The translations under genes and the position numbers were made by a program. Shown here in pieces: positions 53,141-62,435 of a DNA stretch of 64,000 nt. A model generated the notes under the pieces. The model saw nothing but the letters and a program-made list of their open reading frames with translations, was not told the origin of the DNA and searched no databases. The DNA is from Streptomyces virginiae. GTDB lineage: Bacteria > Actinomycetota > Actinomycetes > Streptomycetales > Streptomycetaceae. The DNA is taken from NCBI RefSeq assembly GCF_000720455.1, contig NZ_JOAK01000003.1, positions 556,373 through 620,372 of the forward strand. The letters run 5' to 3'. Position 1 is the first letter of the stretch. Every line of letters starts with the position of its first letter.

Positions 53141-53878
53141 GTGGATCATCTGGGCACTGATGAATTCACCGACCTCGCTCTCGGCACCGGTGCCGGCCCG
53201 AGCCTGCGCCGGCACGACCATGTGGACCGTTGCCTCGACTGCTCTCGTGAGCTCGGTCGACTGCTGGAAGTGGTCCGCGCCGCGCGCGACGTCTCGACCG
53301 AAGATCTCCTGACCGCTCCGCCCGACGGTGTGTGGCGTTCGATCGCGTCAGAACTGCACCTGGGTGCCCACCTGCGACCCCCGGCAGGAAGCGGCGGCCC
53401 CACAACCGTTCCGGACAAGCGCCCCTCGCGCGACCGCGCCTGGGCGCGACGATCCGCCCTGATCCTCCCAACCACTGCGCTTGCCGCCGCCACGATGTTC
53501 GGCGCCCTCGCCACCGCACGACTCACGGCCGGACCGCCGAGCGTGGCCGGCCCGGTGAGCCGCCTCGCCCCTCTCGGTGTTCCTGGAGCCGCCGGGACGG
53601 TTCGCCTGGTGCGCGTGTCTGCCACCGATCGCGAGGTCGAGGTCACCGTGGCACGGCTGCCGCCGACGGACGGCTACTACGAGGTGTGGCTCATGGACCA
53701 AAGCCACTCCCGGCTCGTCCCGCTGGGCACCCTCCGTGCGGACGGTACCGCCACGCTTCCGATTCCTCCGCAGATCGACCTCGGCGCCCACCCACTGGTA
53801 GACGTGTCGGTGCAGGCCTCCAACGGCAACCCGGCCCACTCCGGTGTGAGCTCCGTGCGCGGCAGACTGTACGGCTGA
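53141..53878 (+). CDS. RskA-like zinc-motif anti-sigma factor
   Basis: 245 residues; GTG after GGGAGGCGG. The N-terminal cytoplasmic part has HDHVDRCLDC, the HxxxCxxC zinc anti-sigma motif (about 25-34). One transmembrane helix (about 106-125) separates it from an extracytoplasmic RskA-type beta domain (VRLVRVSATDREVEVTVARL and GYYEVWLMDQ). It should sequester the ECF sigma encoded divergently and release it after regulated proteolysis. Confidence 0.85.
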   Translation: MDHLGTDEFTDLALGTGAGPSLRRHDHVDRCLDCSRELGRLLEVVRAARDVSTEDLLTAPPDGVWRSIASELHLGAHLRPPAGSGGPTTVPDKRPSRDRAWARRSALILPTTALAAATMFGALATARLTAGPPSVAGPVSRLAPLGVPGAAGTVRLVRVSATDREVEVTVARLPPTDGYYEVWLMDQSHSRLVPLGTLRADGTATLPIPPQIDLGAHPLVDVSVQASNGNPAHSGVSSVRGRLYG

Positions 53879-53884
53879 CATGAC

Positions 53885-54083
53885 CTGTACTGGGGCCGCG
53901 CACTGCTGGACCTTGCCCCGCCCCGGGCGCTCGTCCTGCGGGACGGGGAAGCGGTCGACGTCGCCACCTCCGACGTGGCCGTCGGGGACCTGCTGCTCGT
54001 CCGCCCAGGGGCGAAGATCGCCGCGGACGGGGTTGTCGAGGAGGGCGAGAGCGAGGTCGACGAGTCGACGGTGACGGGGGAGA
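53885..54083 (+). pseudogene. Heavy-metal P-type ATPase fragment (actuator domain)
   Basis: The frame right after the anti-sigma stop reads LDLAPPRALVLRDGEAVDVA, VAVGDLLLVRPGAKIAADG and VVEEGESEVDESTVTGE. This is the A-domain with the conserved TGE loop of CopA/ZntA-type transporters. Only ~65 of ~700 residues remain. The homology stops exactly at the TGE codons, where a CRISPR repeat tail begins. No start codon. Confidence 0.85.
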
Positions 54084-54217
54084 TGCGGGGAGCAGCACCC
54101 GTACCGTCACCCGGTACGGCGCCGACCGGGACCATCCCCGCGGGTGCGGGGAGCAGCTGCTGCACAAGCTCACTGACGCCCAGCTTGAGGGACCATCCCC
54201 GCGGGTGCGGGGAGCAG
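54084..54217 (+). CRISPR. CRISPR array relic, type I-E-like repeats, two spacers
   Basis: Two identical 29-bp repeats, beginning GGGACCATCCCCGCGGG and ending TGCGGGGAGCAG, at 54128-54156 and 54189-54217. They are preceded by a 12-bp 3' end of a third at 54084-54095. Spacers of exactly 32 bp lie at 54096-54127 and 54157-54188. Repeat length, spacer length and the CCCCGC...GCGGGG dyad fit type I-E arrays of actinobacteria. No cas gene lies in this window. The array is truncated on both sides by recombination. Confidence 0.85.
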
Positions 54218-54218
54218 C

Positions 54219-55244
54219 ACTTCTGCGCTCGCCGCACTGACCGGCATGCGGAAGAGTGAACTGGCTGAGCTGACCGACGGCTGCCGCCTGCCTCCCGAGC
54301 AGCTCGGCGAGGGCCGCGTCCGGTACCGCCTGAAGGGCAAGGTCATTAAGGGCCGGAAGCTGGGTGGTGAACACGATCAGTGGGTGACCATCAAGCAGGC
54401 GCACGACACCGCCGGCGTAGCCGCCTCCCTCGCTGACCCGGTGAAGAGCGACGGTCACCTGTTCAAGTCGCTCTCCTTCTTCACTCCGTACGAATGGTTC
54501 CTGACCTGGGTCAATGGCTCAGACGGCCGTCGACTTGGGCTGGCGCCGATCCCCGAGGTGCCGGTCAGTCTGAGGATGCTACGGAGAACCCTCGCGGTGG
54601 AAATGGCGCACCGACCCGGTGGTCTGCTGGCCGCCAAGATCCATCTCAAGCACATTTCCGTGGTCACCACCGAGGGCTATGCGGACCGCCCCGGTGGGGC
54701 CCAGTCGGTGCTGATGGCCGAGTTCGGCCAAGAGGAGCGAGAGCACAAGATGCGCGTCGCCCTGGACGCATTCCACGACTACCGGAACGGTATCCGGCCT
54801 GCGGGGCCTGGCGCCAGCGACCTCCTGGACTTCTTCGCGTTCGTCGACGAACAGCTGGATTCCTCCGGGGCGCCGAACATCAAGCGCAGCGACCAGGAGG
54901 TGACGAACCTGCTCGCCAAGCGGGCCAAGGCCCTGCACCTGGGGCCAGCGAACTACTGCTGGTTCCTCGATCCGTCCAAGGCGCTGTGTCTCAAGCTCGC
55001 AGGGACCCACGCCCGTGGGGCGACAGAGCCCTTGATCGGCATGTGCGATTCAGCGCGGTGTCCCCAGGCCACTCACCATGCCGGGCACCGCCCGGTTTGG
55101 GCGGCCAGCGCCGACAGCAAGAAGGTCTTCATCGCCACCATCGGACGCGAACAACGGACGGAGAAGACCCGGCTGCGTACGGAACTCGCCCGCGATGAAC
55201 GGGTGCTGGCCGAGATCGACGCCCTCTCCGGAACGGGGGCATGA
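54219..55244 (+). pseudogene. Tyrosine recombinase/integrase lacking its N-terminal half
   Basis: The frame starts directly after the last CRISPR repeat as TSALAALTGMRKSELAEL, the box I region with the first catalytic Arg. It continues through LRMLRRTLAVEMAHR to HISVVTTEGYA, which holds the C-terminal His and Tyr nucleophile. The core-binding domain is absent. The first ATG (54246) lies inside box I without a ribosome site. A ~180-residue C-terminal extension follows, seen in Streptomyces element integrases. The stop is two bases before the GTG of the accessory gene, so both came from one mobile element. Confidence 0.75.
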
Positions 55245-55245
55245 C

Positions 55246-55743
55246 GTGGCCCGCATCAGCGACGAGACCCGGCGGAACAACGAGACGGCCATCAGGCATG
55301 TCATGGAACGGCTCCTTGCCGGTGACGTTCCCCCGGGCGGCAAGTGCGACATCAAAACCCTCGCGACCCAGGCCAGGGTCGCCCGCACCGGCTTCTATCC
55401 CAAGAAGAACCGAGACGGCTCGCCGCGGCCTGGCCCCTACCAACACCTGGCGGAGGAGTTCGAACGCCGGTTGACCGAGCTTCGGGAAACGGGCGTGATT
55501 CCGGACCCGCGGGCTGCACAGATCGAGCGCCTCAAGGAACAGGTATCCGGACTGAAGGAACGCCTCGCCGCGAGTGACGCGCAGATCGAGGGGCTCGCTG
55601 ACTTCAGGGAGCGGGCTCTGTCGCAGATCGCCGCCCAGCGGATGGAGATCGAGCGGCTTCGCGATGTCTTGGCCACGCCGTCGAATGTTCGTGCTCTGCC
55701 GAACAGTTCAGGTGCGAATGCACCGTACGGATCGTGTAGCTGA
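55246..55743 (+). CDS. Integrase-associated coiled-coil protein
   Basis: 165 residues; GTG start two bases after the integrase stop. The N-terminal ~60 residues contain an HTH-like segment (DIKTLATQARVARTGFYPKK). The rest is a coiled coil (IERLKEQVSGLKERLAASDA). Proteins of this build follow tyrosine recombinase genes in actinobacterial elements (DUF6262-like) and are thought to help the recombinase bind or choose ends. Intact itself, but its partner is truncated, so it is probably useless now. Confidence 0.7.
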   Translation: MARISDETRRNNETAIRHVMERLLAGDVPPGGKCDIKTLATQARVARTGFYPKKNRDGSPRPGPYQHLAEEFERRLTELRETGVIPDPRAAQIERLKEQVSGLKERLAASDAQIEGLADFRERALSQIAAQRMEIERLRDVLATPSNVRALPNSSGANAPYGSCS

Positions 55744-56019
55744 GCGCAATGGTATGCAGGGGGCGGCTGCCTGGCCGATGTATGCCGGGCAACCGCCTCT
55801 GGTGTGCTCTGGGAATCTACTCGTCTGCACGAGGACGCGCGCTGTCGCCTACCGCGTCCAGGTCGTCACCAGCCGCCTCTGCTGGCTCCAACGCCGCAGG
55901 AGGTCGTTGATCTGGCCGAGCCGTTTGCTGCTGTCGGGTGGCCGCCGTCGTACAGGCCCACCCCGGCCCGGCGGAGGGCGAGGTCGGCCAGGCCGAGGGT
56001 GCGGGCGGAGGAGCCGATG

Positions 56020-56892
56020 TCAACTGTCGGTGTGGAGGTGGGCTCGCACGGCGTCGACGAACTCGTCGACGTGTTGGAAGACGCCGCCGTGCCCGGCCCC
56101 TGGGTAGATGATCAGCGTGCTGCCGGGAATGCGGGCGTGCATGTCGTGGGACAGCTCGGTGGGGACCATGCGGTCGTGGTCGCCGTTGGCGATGAGCGTC
56201 GGGGCGCCGATGCGGGAGAGGTCCTGCGGCTCAGCCCGGCCCCAGCCCCGGATGGTGGTGATCTGGCGGTGAAAGGACGACAGTGTAATGGGGGTGTCAC
56301 GGTCCATCACGCGCTCGCGCAAGCGCGCGAGGTAAGCCTTGGCTGCCGCCTTGCCCGCTGGAGTGCGGGGAAAGAACAGGAACTCCTTGGCATCGGTGCG
56401 GGCCATCGCGGCACGAGCCATGTCCCAGTAGACGTAGGCTCCACCTGTCGGACGGTCGATGCCAGTGCCCCCGGCGGGGCCGGTTCCGGCCAGGACGAGG
56501 CGGCGCACGAGCCCCGGCGCATCGAGGGCCACCTGCTGGGCGACGAAGCCGCCGAGCGAGAATCCGAGCAGGTCCATCTGGGTCAGGCCGAGGGCGGCTA
56601 CGAACCCCTCCGCCGCACGCGCCATCGCGGCGACGGTGCCTGGGACACGGCCGGTGGATCCGCCGACCCCGGGGAGGTCGAGCGCGACGATGCGGCGGTC
56701 GCGGGCGAGCGCGTCGACAAATCGGGGATCCCACTCGTCGAGCGTGGCGCCCAGGTGAGTGAGCAGGACCAGCGGGACGCCGTTCTCGGGGCCGAGGTCG
56801 CGGTATACGAGCGTGTTCGAACCTACGACGATGCGGCGGTTGGGCGCCGTGGCCCACGTGGTCGGGCGGGGACGGACGTTGGACTCAGCCAC
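56020..56892 (-). CDS. Alpha/beta hydrolase
   Basis: 290 residues. Oxyanion region LVLLTHLGATLDEWDP, nucleophile elbow DLLGFSLGGFVAQQ (Ser of GFSLGG), acid residue near IANGDHDRMVP and catalytic His in GAGHGGVFQH. It fits the haloperoxidase/epoxide hydrolase-like branch. The start overlaps the end of the upstream quinone-oxidoreductase gene by 8 bp, so the two are co-transcribed. Substrate unknown. Confidence 0.85.
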   Translation of the reverse strand: MAESNVRPRPTTWATAPNRRIVVGSNTLVYRDLGPENGVPLVLLTHLGATLDEWDPRFVDALARDRRIVALDLPGVGGSTGRVPGTVAAMARAAEGFVAALGLTQMDLLGFSLGGFVAQQVALDAPGLVRRLVLAGTGPAGGTGIDRPTGGAYVYWDMARAAMARTDAKEFLFFPRTPAGKAAAKAYLARLRERVMDRDTPITLSSFHRQITTIRGWGRAEPQDLSRIGAPTLIANGDHDRMVPTELSHDMHARIPGSTLIIYPGAGHGGVFQHVDEFVDAVRAHLHTDS

Positions 56893-57910
56893 GGTTGGTC
56901 ACCGCCTTCGGGTCGGTGGTGACCAGGACCTTGCCGCGTGTGCCGCCGGCGAGCGCCTCGTCGAGAGCTCGCGGGGTCTGGTCGAATGGGAGCGCCCGGT
57001 CGATGATCGGGCGCAGCACCCCGTCGTCGACCAGCCCGGCGACCTGGCGCAGCGCGGCGCTATCGGGTGTGATGAACAGGAAGCGGTAGGTGACCCCGAG
57101 CGCGCGTGCCCGGCGGCGAGTACGGGCACTCAGGGCCCGGATGGCGAGCCGGACGACGGGGTTGACGCCGACGCGCCGCGCGAAGGCCGGGTCGGGCGGG
57201 CCCGTGATGCCGATGACGGTGCCGCCGGGGCGCAGCACACCGAGGGAAGCCTGCAGCGTGGCTCCGCCCTGGGTGTCGAGGACGAGGTCGACGGGCGTGC
57301 CGGCGAGGCTCTGCGCGAGGTCGTCGTGGCGGTAGTCGATGACGATGTCGGCACCAAGCTCTCGGGCGGCTGCGATGTTCGCCGTCGAGACGGTGGTGGC
57401 GACGGTGCAGCCCAGGTGCTTGGCGAGCTGGATCGCGACCGATCCCACGCCACCGGTCCCGCCGTGGATGAGGACGGTCTGGCCCTTCTTCACCTTGCCC
57501 ATCTCGACGAGGGCCTGCCAGGCCGTGAGCGCGACGACTGGAAGCCCCGCGGCCTCGACCAGGCTCACAGACCGGGGTACGGGTGCCATCGTGGCGGCGT
57601 CGACCGCGACGAACTCGGAGAAGGTGCCCGTGGCCGCCAAGTCGACATAGCCGTACACATGGTCGCCCACGGCGACGTCTCGTACCGCGGAGCCGGCCTC
57701 AACGACCTCGCCGGAGAGCTCACCGCCCATGACTTTGGGTAGCCGGAACGGGAAGATTGCCTTGAACTCGCCGGAGCGGAGCCGCTCGTCGGCATGGTTG
57801 ACGCCCGACGCGACCATGCGCACGAGCACCTCATGGGGGGCGGGGACCGGTACGGGCATCTCGACCTCCCGCAAGGGGGAGCCGTACCTCTCGAGGACGA
57901 AGGCCTTCAC
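56885..57910 (-). CDS. NADP-dependent quinone-type oxidoreductase (MDR superfamily)
   Basis: 341 residues. GroES-like half: PAPHEVLVRMVASGVNHADE, and GGELSGEVVEAGSAVRDVAV. Cofactor loop: VLIHGGTGGVGSVAIQLAKH. The C-terminus LAGGTRGKVLVTTDP is typical of RTN4IP1/zeta-crystallin-like enzymes. No zinc ligands. First gene of a two-gene operon with the alpha/beta hydrolase; the window holds two other MDR reductases (15877 and 32565) that are not closely similar. Confidence 0.85.
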   Translation of the reverse strand: MKAFVLERYGSPLREVEMPVPVPAPHEVLVRMVASGVNHADERLRSGEFKAIFPFRLPKVMGGELSGEVVEAGSAVRDVAVGDHVYGYVDLAATGTFSEFVAVDAATMAPVPRSVSLVEAAGLPVVALTAWQALVEMGKVKKGQTVLIHGGTGGVGSVAIQLAKHLGCTVATTVSTANIAAARELGADIVIDYRHDDLAQSLAGTPVDLVLDTQGGATLQASLGVLRPGGTVIGITGPPDPAFARRVGVNPVVRLAIRALSARTRRRARALGVTYRFLFITPDSAALRQVAGLVDDGVLRPIIDRALPFDQTPRALDEALAGGTRGKVLVTTDPKAVTNRG

Positions 57911-58053
57911 GGAGCACTCCTAAGCAAAGCGTTTCTGGGGGGGGTATCTCGGCGGCGGGCGCATCCCGAATGGCCGCCGTACTTTTTGAAATAGTTTGTG
58001 TTGTCTTTCTGGCTGCGGCGCGGGCGCGTTGCGTCCTCAGCCGCGTTCACTCA

Positions 58054-58777
58054 TCAGGCGACCGGCACGGCTGGGGCGATGACGCGGTCGGCGGTGCCTC
58101 CCTGGAGGCGGTCCAGGGAGGCGGTGATCCCCTCGTGGGGCACGCCGAGCGGCACCGCGCTGACCTCGGTCAGGCGGGTGTATTGCTCGTCGTTCGCGGT
58201 CGGCGGTGCGTTCGACGAGGCTGTACTCGTGCTGGATGCCTACGATCGGAGCCCAGTCCTTCTGGTCCGCGAGGGTTACCGCGCGCGAGACGCGCCAGGC
58301 GGGGAAGTTGGACAGCGCGGCGTGGTGGATCTTGCCGGCGCTCACCAGGTCGTCGAGTCCGCGCAGGAGCTCCTCCATCGGAGTGAGCTCGTCGGGAAAG
58401 TGCACCCACAGCAGGTCGATGTAGTCGGTGCCCAGGCGCTTCAGGCTGGCCTCCACCGAGGCGACCATGTTCTTGCGGCTGTTGCCGGTCCTGGAGATGT
58501 CCGGCTGCGGGGCGGCGCCGAGGGTGAACTTCGCGGCCAGGACGAAGTGGTCGCGGTCGGCGGAGATCAGCTTTCCGGTCAGTTCCTCCGACTCGCCGAA
58601 CTGGTAGCCGTCCGCGCTGTCGAGGAAGGTGCCGCCTGCTTCGGCGAACCGGTCGAAGATCCGGCGTGCCTCGTCCGGCTCGGTGCCTGCGCCCCAGCCG
58701 GTGCCGAAGTTCGCGGTGCCGAGCGTGTACTCAGAGACGCGCAGTCCGGTCCGGTGTCCGAAGGTCGTGTAACGCAT
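58054..58777 (-). pseudogene. Aldo/keto reductase with internal deletion and frameshift
   Basis: Residues 1 to ~190 are a normal AKR start: MRYTTFGHRTGLRVSEYTLG, FLDSADGYQFGESEELTGKL with the catalytic Asp/Tyr, Lys in LAAKFTLG and IDLLWVHFPDE. After GIQHEYSLVERTADRE the frame becomes Arg/Pro-rich. A frame offset by one gives NDEQYTRLTEVSAVPLGVPH to 58054, the natural C-terminus of such proteins. About 90 residues, including the cofactor-binding part, have been deleted at the junction near 58200. Confidence 0.8.
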
Positions 58778-58834
58778 GAGATGTCCTTGCCTGAGGGGTG
58801 GGAAGGCGGCCGCGCCGGGGTGGAGGGGTGAGCG

Positions 58835-59527
58835 TCAGCCCGCGTTCGGCTGGGGTGCCGCGGACAGCGTCTGCTTGACGTACCGGCTGGTCTCGTCGGC
58901 GAGGATCTCGGGCAGGCCGGTCTCGATGCCGGACAGGGCCTGGGCCGCGACGTCGGGGGCGGCGACCTTCTGATCGGCAGGCACGCCGGCGGCCATGTCG
59001 GTGTCCATGTAACCGACGTGCAGCGCCGAGACGGTGATCCCGCGCGGTGCCAGCTCCTCACGGGTCGCGTCGCTCAGCGCCCAGGCGGCGGCCTTGGAGG
59101 CCGCGTAGGAGCCGAGGCCGGCCGGGTGGAACCAGGACAGGGCGGACAGGACGTTGAGTACGGCGCCGCCGCCGTTGCCCTCGATGACGGGGGCGAATGC
59201 GCGGGTCGCGGCGAGCGGGCCGAAGAAGTTGGTCTCCATCTCCCGGCGCACCTCAGCCACGTCGCCTCCGATCAGCGTCACGCCGGTGGAGATGCCCGCG
59301 TTGTTGATCAGCAGTGTCGCGTCGGACGCCACGCGGGCGGCCTCCTGTATCGACGCCTCGTCCGTGACGTCCAGCCGCAGCGGGATGACGCCGGGCACGT
59401 CAACCGCCTCGGGGCGTCGGGCCGCGCCGTACACCTTCGCGCCACGCTCGACGAGCTGGGCTGCCAGGTGCCGCCCGAGCCCCCGGTTTGCGCCGGTGAC
59501 GACCGCGACCGCGTTCTTGAGTTCCAT
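58835..59527 (-). CDS. Short-chain dehydrogenase/reductase
   Basis: 230 residues; ATG after CCAGGAGCAGG. NAD(P) motif VVTGANRGLGRHLAA (about 9-23), NNAGIS, the catalytic Ser in LNVLSALSWFHP and YAASKAA. Classical SDR. Divergent from a TetR gene 114 bp away, with a palindrome in between, so it is probably the target of that repressor. Substrate unknown. Confidence 0.9.
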   Translation of the reverse strand: MELKNAVAVVTGANRGLGRHLAAQLVERGAKVYGAARRPEAVDVPGVIPLRLDVTDEASIQEAARVASDATLLINNAGISTGVTLIGGDVAEVRREMETNFFGPLAATRAFAPVIEGNGGGAVLNVLSALSWFHPAGLGSYAASKAAAWALSDATREELAPRGITVSALHVGYMDTDMAAGVPADQKVAAPDVAAQALSGIETGLPEILADETSRYVKQTLSAAPQPNAG

Positions 59528-59571
59528 GCCTGCTCCTGGTCCTGACGGGTGCCGACGGCAACCCACACGAA

Positions 59572-59593
59572 TTAGATTACGCAATCAATCTAA
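59572..59593. promoter_or_regulatory. Predicted TetR operator between SDR and TetR genes
   Basis: TTAGATT and AATCTAA form perfect 7-bp arms around 8 bases. It is notably AT-rich in this GC-rich region and lies in the shared promoter region, 44 bp from the SDR start and 48 bp from the TetR start. Confidence 0.75.
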
Positions 59594-59641
59594 ACATGGA
59601 GTTACGATAGATGCCAGTCGACATCCAAACGGGAGGTGGCC

Positions 59642-60202
59642 ATGGGCCGCGTATCGCAGGCGCAGGCGCAGGAAAATCGCAGGCGGGTGGTGGACACCGC
59701 CTCCCGGTTGTTCCGGGAGCAGGGCACGCAGGTCAGCGTCGCCGACCTGATGAAGGCGGCCGGTCTGACCCACGGCGCCTTCTACAAGCAGTTCGCCTCC
59801 AAGGAGGCGCTCGTCGACGAGGCCACCGCCCACGCCTTCGCCGAGCTCGCCCGGCGCTACACCGAGGGACTTGAGCGGTATGAAGGGCGGCGCGACGCCG
59901 CCCAGCAGGTGCTGATCGACACCTACCTCTCCGTCGAGCACCGTGACGGCCCGGCGGACGGCTGTCCGGTCGCCGCGCTCGCCTCCGACATCGCGCGCGA
60001 AGGCGGGGGACGTGAGGCCCGTCGCGTCTACACCGAGGGGGTGGCCGACTTCGCCGACTTCCTCGCCACCGACGACCAGGACGGCATCGTCCGCCTCTGC
60101 ACCCTGTTCGGAGCGCTGGTCCTGTCCCGGGCCACCAACGGCTCCCCGCTCTCCGAGGAGATCCTCGCCGCCGCGCGCGCAGCCTTGACCGAAGCAGGCT
60201 GA
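59642..60202 (+). CDS. TetR-family transcriptional regulator
   Basis: 186 residues; ATG after GGGAGGTGGCC. HTH: VVDTASRLFREQGTQVSVAD and LMKAAGLTHGAFYKQFASKE, followed by a helical ligand-binding domain with a Cys (DGCPVAALASDIA) as in the LmrA/YxaF-like group. It probably represses the divergent SDR gene through the 59572 palindrome and may sense a quinone or aldehyde. Confidence 0.9.
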   Translation: MGRVSQAQAQENRRRVVDTASRLFREQGTQVSVADLMKAAGLTHGAFYKQFASKEALVDEATAHAFAELARRYTEGLERYEGRRDAAQQVLIDTYLSVEHRDGPADGCPVAALASDIAREGGGREARRVYTEGVADFADFLATDDQDGIVRLCTLFGALVLSRATNGSPLSEEILAAARAALTEAG

Positions 60203-60374
60203 TCAAGGGCGCGGTGCGGGTGCACATCGACGGCACTGGGCGACGAGGCGTCCGTGGCCGGGCGGAGGCGGTGGGAGAAGGCCGCCGACGCCTGGCGCAC
60301 CGGCCTCACCGTGCGCCGGGCAGCGGTCAGTCCGCGGGCCGCATGCTCGTGAAGTGGAAGTTGCGCAGCCGACG

Positions 60375-60860
60375 TCAACGCGTCAGCAGGACTGCGATCT
60401 GCTCCCGGATGTCGCGCACGCTCTCGTCGACGCTCGCGGCGACGTTCACACTCGCTGCCATCGCGAGGAACGTGACGGCGGACACGACGCGCGCCGCCAT
60501 TGCCGCGTCCGCCTCGCTGACCTGTGCGTCCCGGCACAGCACGGCGGCGACGGCATTCTCGGTCTGCCCGGTGATGGCGAGGGCTTCGCCGTGGTGGGGC
60601 TCGGCGGGGTCGCCGAAGACCATCTCGCGCAGGTAGACGCGCCCGTTGTCGACCTGGGTCCGGTTGCATTCGACGACCGGCCGGACGATCGCCATCACGG
60701 CGTCCAGCGTGTCCGGGATGTTCTCGGCGTCCACCCGGCCTCGCTTGAGGGCTTCGGCGTCGAGGGAGTTCTGGACGAGCAGGAGGAGCTCGCCCTTGGT
60801 CTTGGCGTAGAGGAAGAGCGTTCTGTGGCCCGTCCTGGTGGCGCTCAGCCAGTGGGGCGA
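60375..60860 (-). pseudogene. Degraded TetR-family regulator
   Basis: In one minus-strand frame: RTLFLYAKTKGELLLLVQNS is the end of a TetR HTH, followed by a full-looking ligand domain (AENIPDTLDAVMAIVRPVVE and QVSEADAAMAARVVSAVTFL) to the stop at 60375. Upstream, the first HTH helices are missing or out of frame, and no start with a ribosome site exists. An internal GTG could start a 119-residue protein without a DNA-binding domain. Confidence 0.6.
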
Positions 60861-61487
60861 GACGTACGCCGTCGGCCCCGAGAGCCCGGGCCCCGTCCTG
60901 GACGTAACTCACGCTGACTGTGGCGCCCCGGTCCACGTCACCGTCCAGTGCTCCGCGGAGCACCCCCCTGACTTCCGAGGACGTCACCGTCCGGCTGGGG
61001 TCAGGTGCGCGACGTCTCTCGTGAGCCGTTAGCCCCGGGCGGGCAGCCGGGTGATGGCGGAGTGCCCTGGTACTGGAGACGCCGGCCGCTTTCGAGAGGG
61101 TGATCGCGAAGGTAAGTTCGCCGAACGGGCGAGCGTGCTTCCGAACGCGCCTGCGACACCTGCGTCAAGCCCGGCCGCTTCCGCCTCCACGGCCACGGGC
61201 CGCGAGCCGGGATGCAGAGCACCTGCGAAACCTGCCGCATCTCCTGACACCAGACAACGCATCAGCGGGCAGCCCCGAAACGAACCGCCCGGGCGCCTCC
61301 CGCCCGTAGAGTTCTCCTCGGCCGCCGAGTTCGGTGAGACATGATGTTCGCCACACCCACAGCGGGGAATCGGACATCGTGCTCCGTCATAGTGCGACAC
61401 GCACCACAGGCTCGGCTCTAGCCCAAAGCGACACGACCTGCGAGGGACACGGTCTCTGCGAGAACAAACCTGCTGAGGGCACTGACG
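60861..61487. other. 627-base stretch without a supportable gene
   Basis: Third-position bias is weak and changes frame repeatedly, and the translations are Arg/Ala/Pro-rich without motifs. It lies between a TetR relic and an MFS relic and is probably decayed sequence. Confidence 0.5.
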
Positions 61488-62078
61488 ATGAGCGCGACCG
61501 CGTTCGGTGTGGTGCTGGGCCTGGGCGCGCTGGGTGCGGCCGCCGGAGCGCTCACCGCACCAGCGTTGGCCCGCCGGTACGGACCGGGGCCGATGATGCT
61601 CACCGCGCTCGCGATCACCCCGGCCACCCAGCTCCCGCTGCTGCTCGCCTCTCCCGGCCGTGCGTGGCAGATCAAGATCGGTGCGGCGCTGTTCCTGCAG
61701 CTCGCTTGCGCCGGTGCCGCGGGCACCACCCAGCGATCCATCCGCCAGATCGTCACCACGGCCGGTATGCAGGCGCGAATGCAGGCGGTGAGCACCTGGC
61801 TGACGTCCGGTGCCCGGCCCGTGGCCGCGCTCCTCGCCGGCGCCTTGGGCACGTGGATCGGTGTCCGGCCCGCCCTGACCGCCGGGAGCCTCCTGCTGCT
61901 GATCCCGCTCATCGTCCTCGCCCGCTCCCCGATCCGCGCCCGACGGCAAATGCCGGACCAGCCCGCCGTCCCTCTGCCGTTGCCACCCGCAGCCCGGACG
62001 TCCCCTCCCGTCCTACCCACTCCAGCGCGCACGGACGACGCGCGGAACGACCAAGCGCTCGGAGGCGAAACGCCTTGA
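61488..62078 (+). pseudogene. MFS transporter, C-terminal half only
   Basis: 196 codons: FGVVLGLGALGAAAGALTAP, GPGPMMLTALAITPATQLPL and LQLACAGAAGTTQRSIRQIV, then MQAVSTWLTSGARPVAALLA and a final helix. These are about five helices equivalent to TM7-12 of a 400-residue drug-efflux MFS protein. The N-terminal six helices and the cytoplasmic A motif are absent and there is no ribosome site. It ends 61 bp before an IS21-type remnant. Confidence 0.7.
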
Positions 62079-62139
62079 ACAAGACCCCGACCTCGACGGC
62101 GGCTGCACTGCTCCTCCGCCCGATCCCCTGGAGAGCCCC

Positions 62140-62435
62140 GTGCTGAGCGATCCCTCTGCCACCTCCGCGCCCCTCTCTCTGGCGCAGTCTGCCGACGACA
62201 CCGCCGGGGCTGCGGCGGCCCGGGCGGCGATGGTCGCCCGGCTCGAGGAGTGCGGAGCCCTCCTCAGCGCCGCCAGCAGGGTGCTCTCGGCGAGGAGGCC
62301 CGCTCGCTGATGGCTCTGCTGACCCGGGCCGCAGCCGTCCGAGTCGAGGTCGGCCGCCGACCCCTGTCGGTCTATGACGAGCTGACCGGAACCCGTCCCT
62401 TCACCGCCCACCCCACACCGGAGGAGCCCAGTTGA
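62140..62435 (+). pseudogene. Frameshifted small gene upstream of istB
   Basis: GTG at 62140 after CTGGAGAG opens MVARLEECGALLSAASRVLS and hits a stop at 62310. The next frame carries on with EEARSLMALLTRAAAVRVEV and GRRPLSVYDELTGTRPFTAH to 62435. Joined by one frameshift near 62290 they give a ~98-residue helical protein. Its stop overlaps the likely original TTG start of istB (TTGA). I do not recognise the family. Confidence 0.5.

Noticed and set aside
52780..53160. A 126-codon frame starting at a GTG between sigma and anti-sigma genes
   Set aside because: The translation is Pro/Arg/Ser-rich without structure and it overlaps the anti-sigma start.
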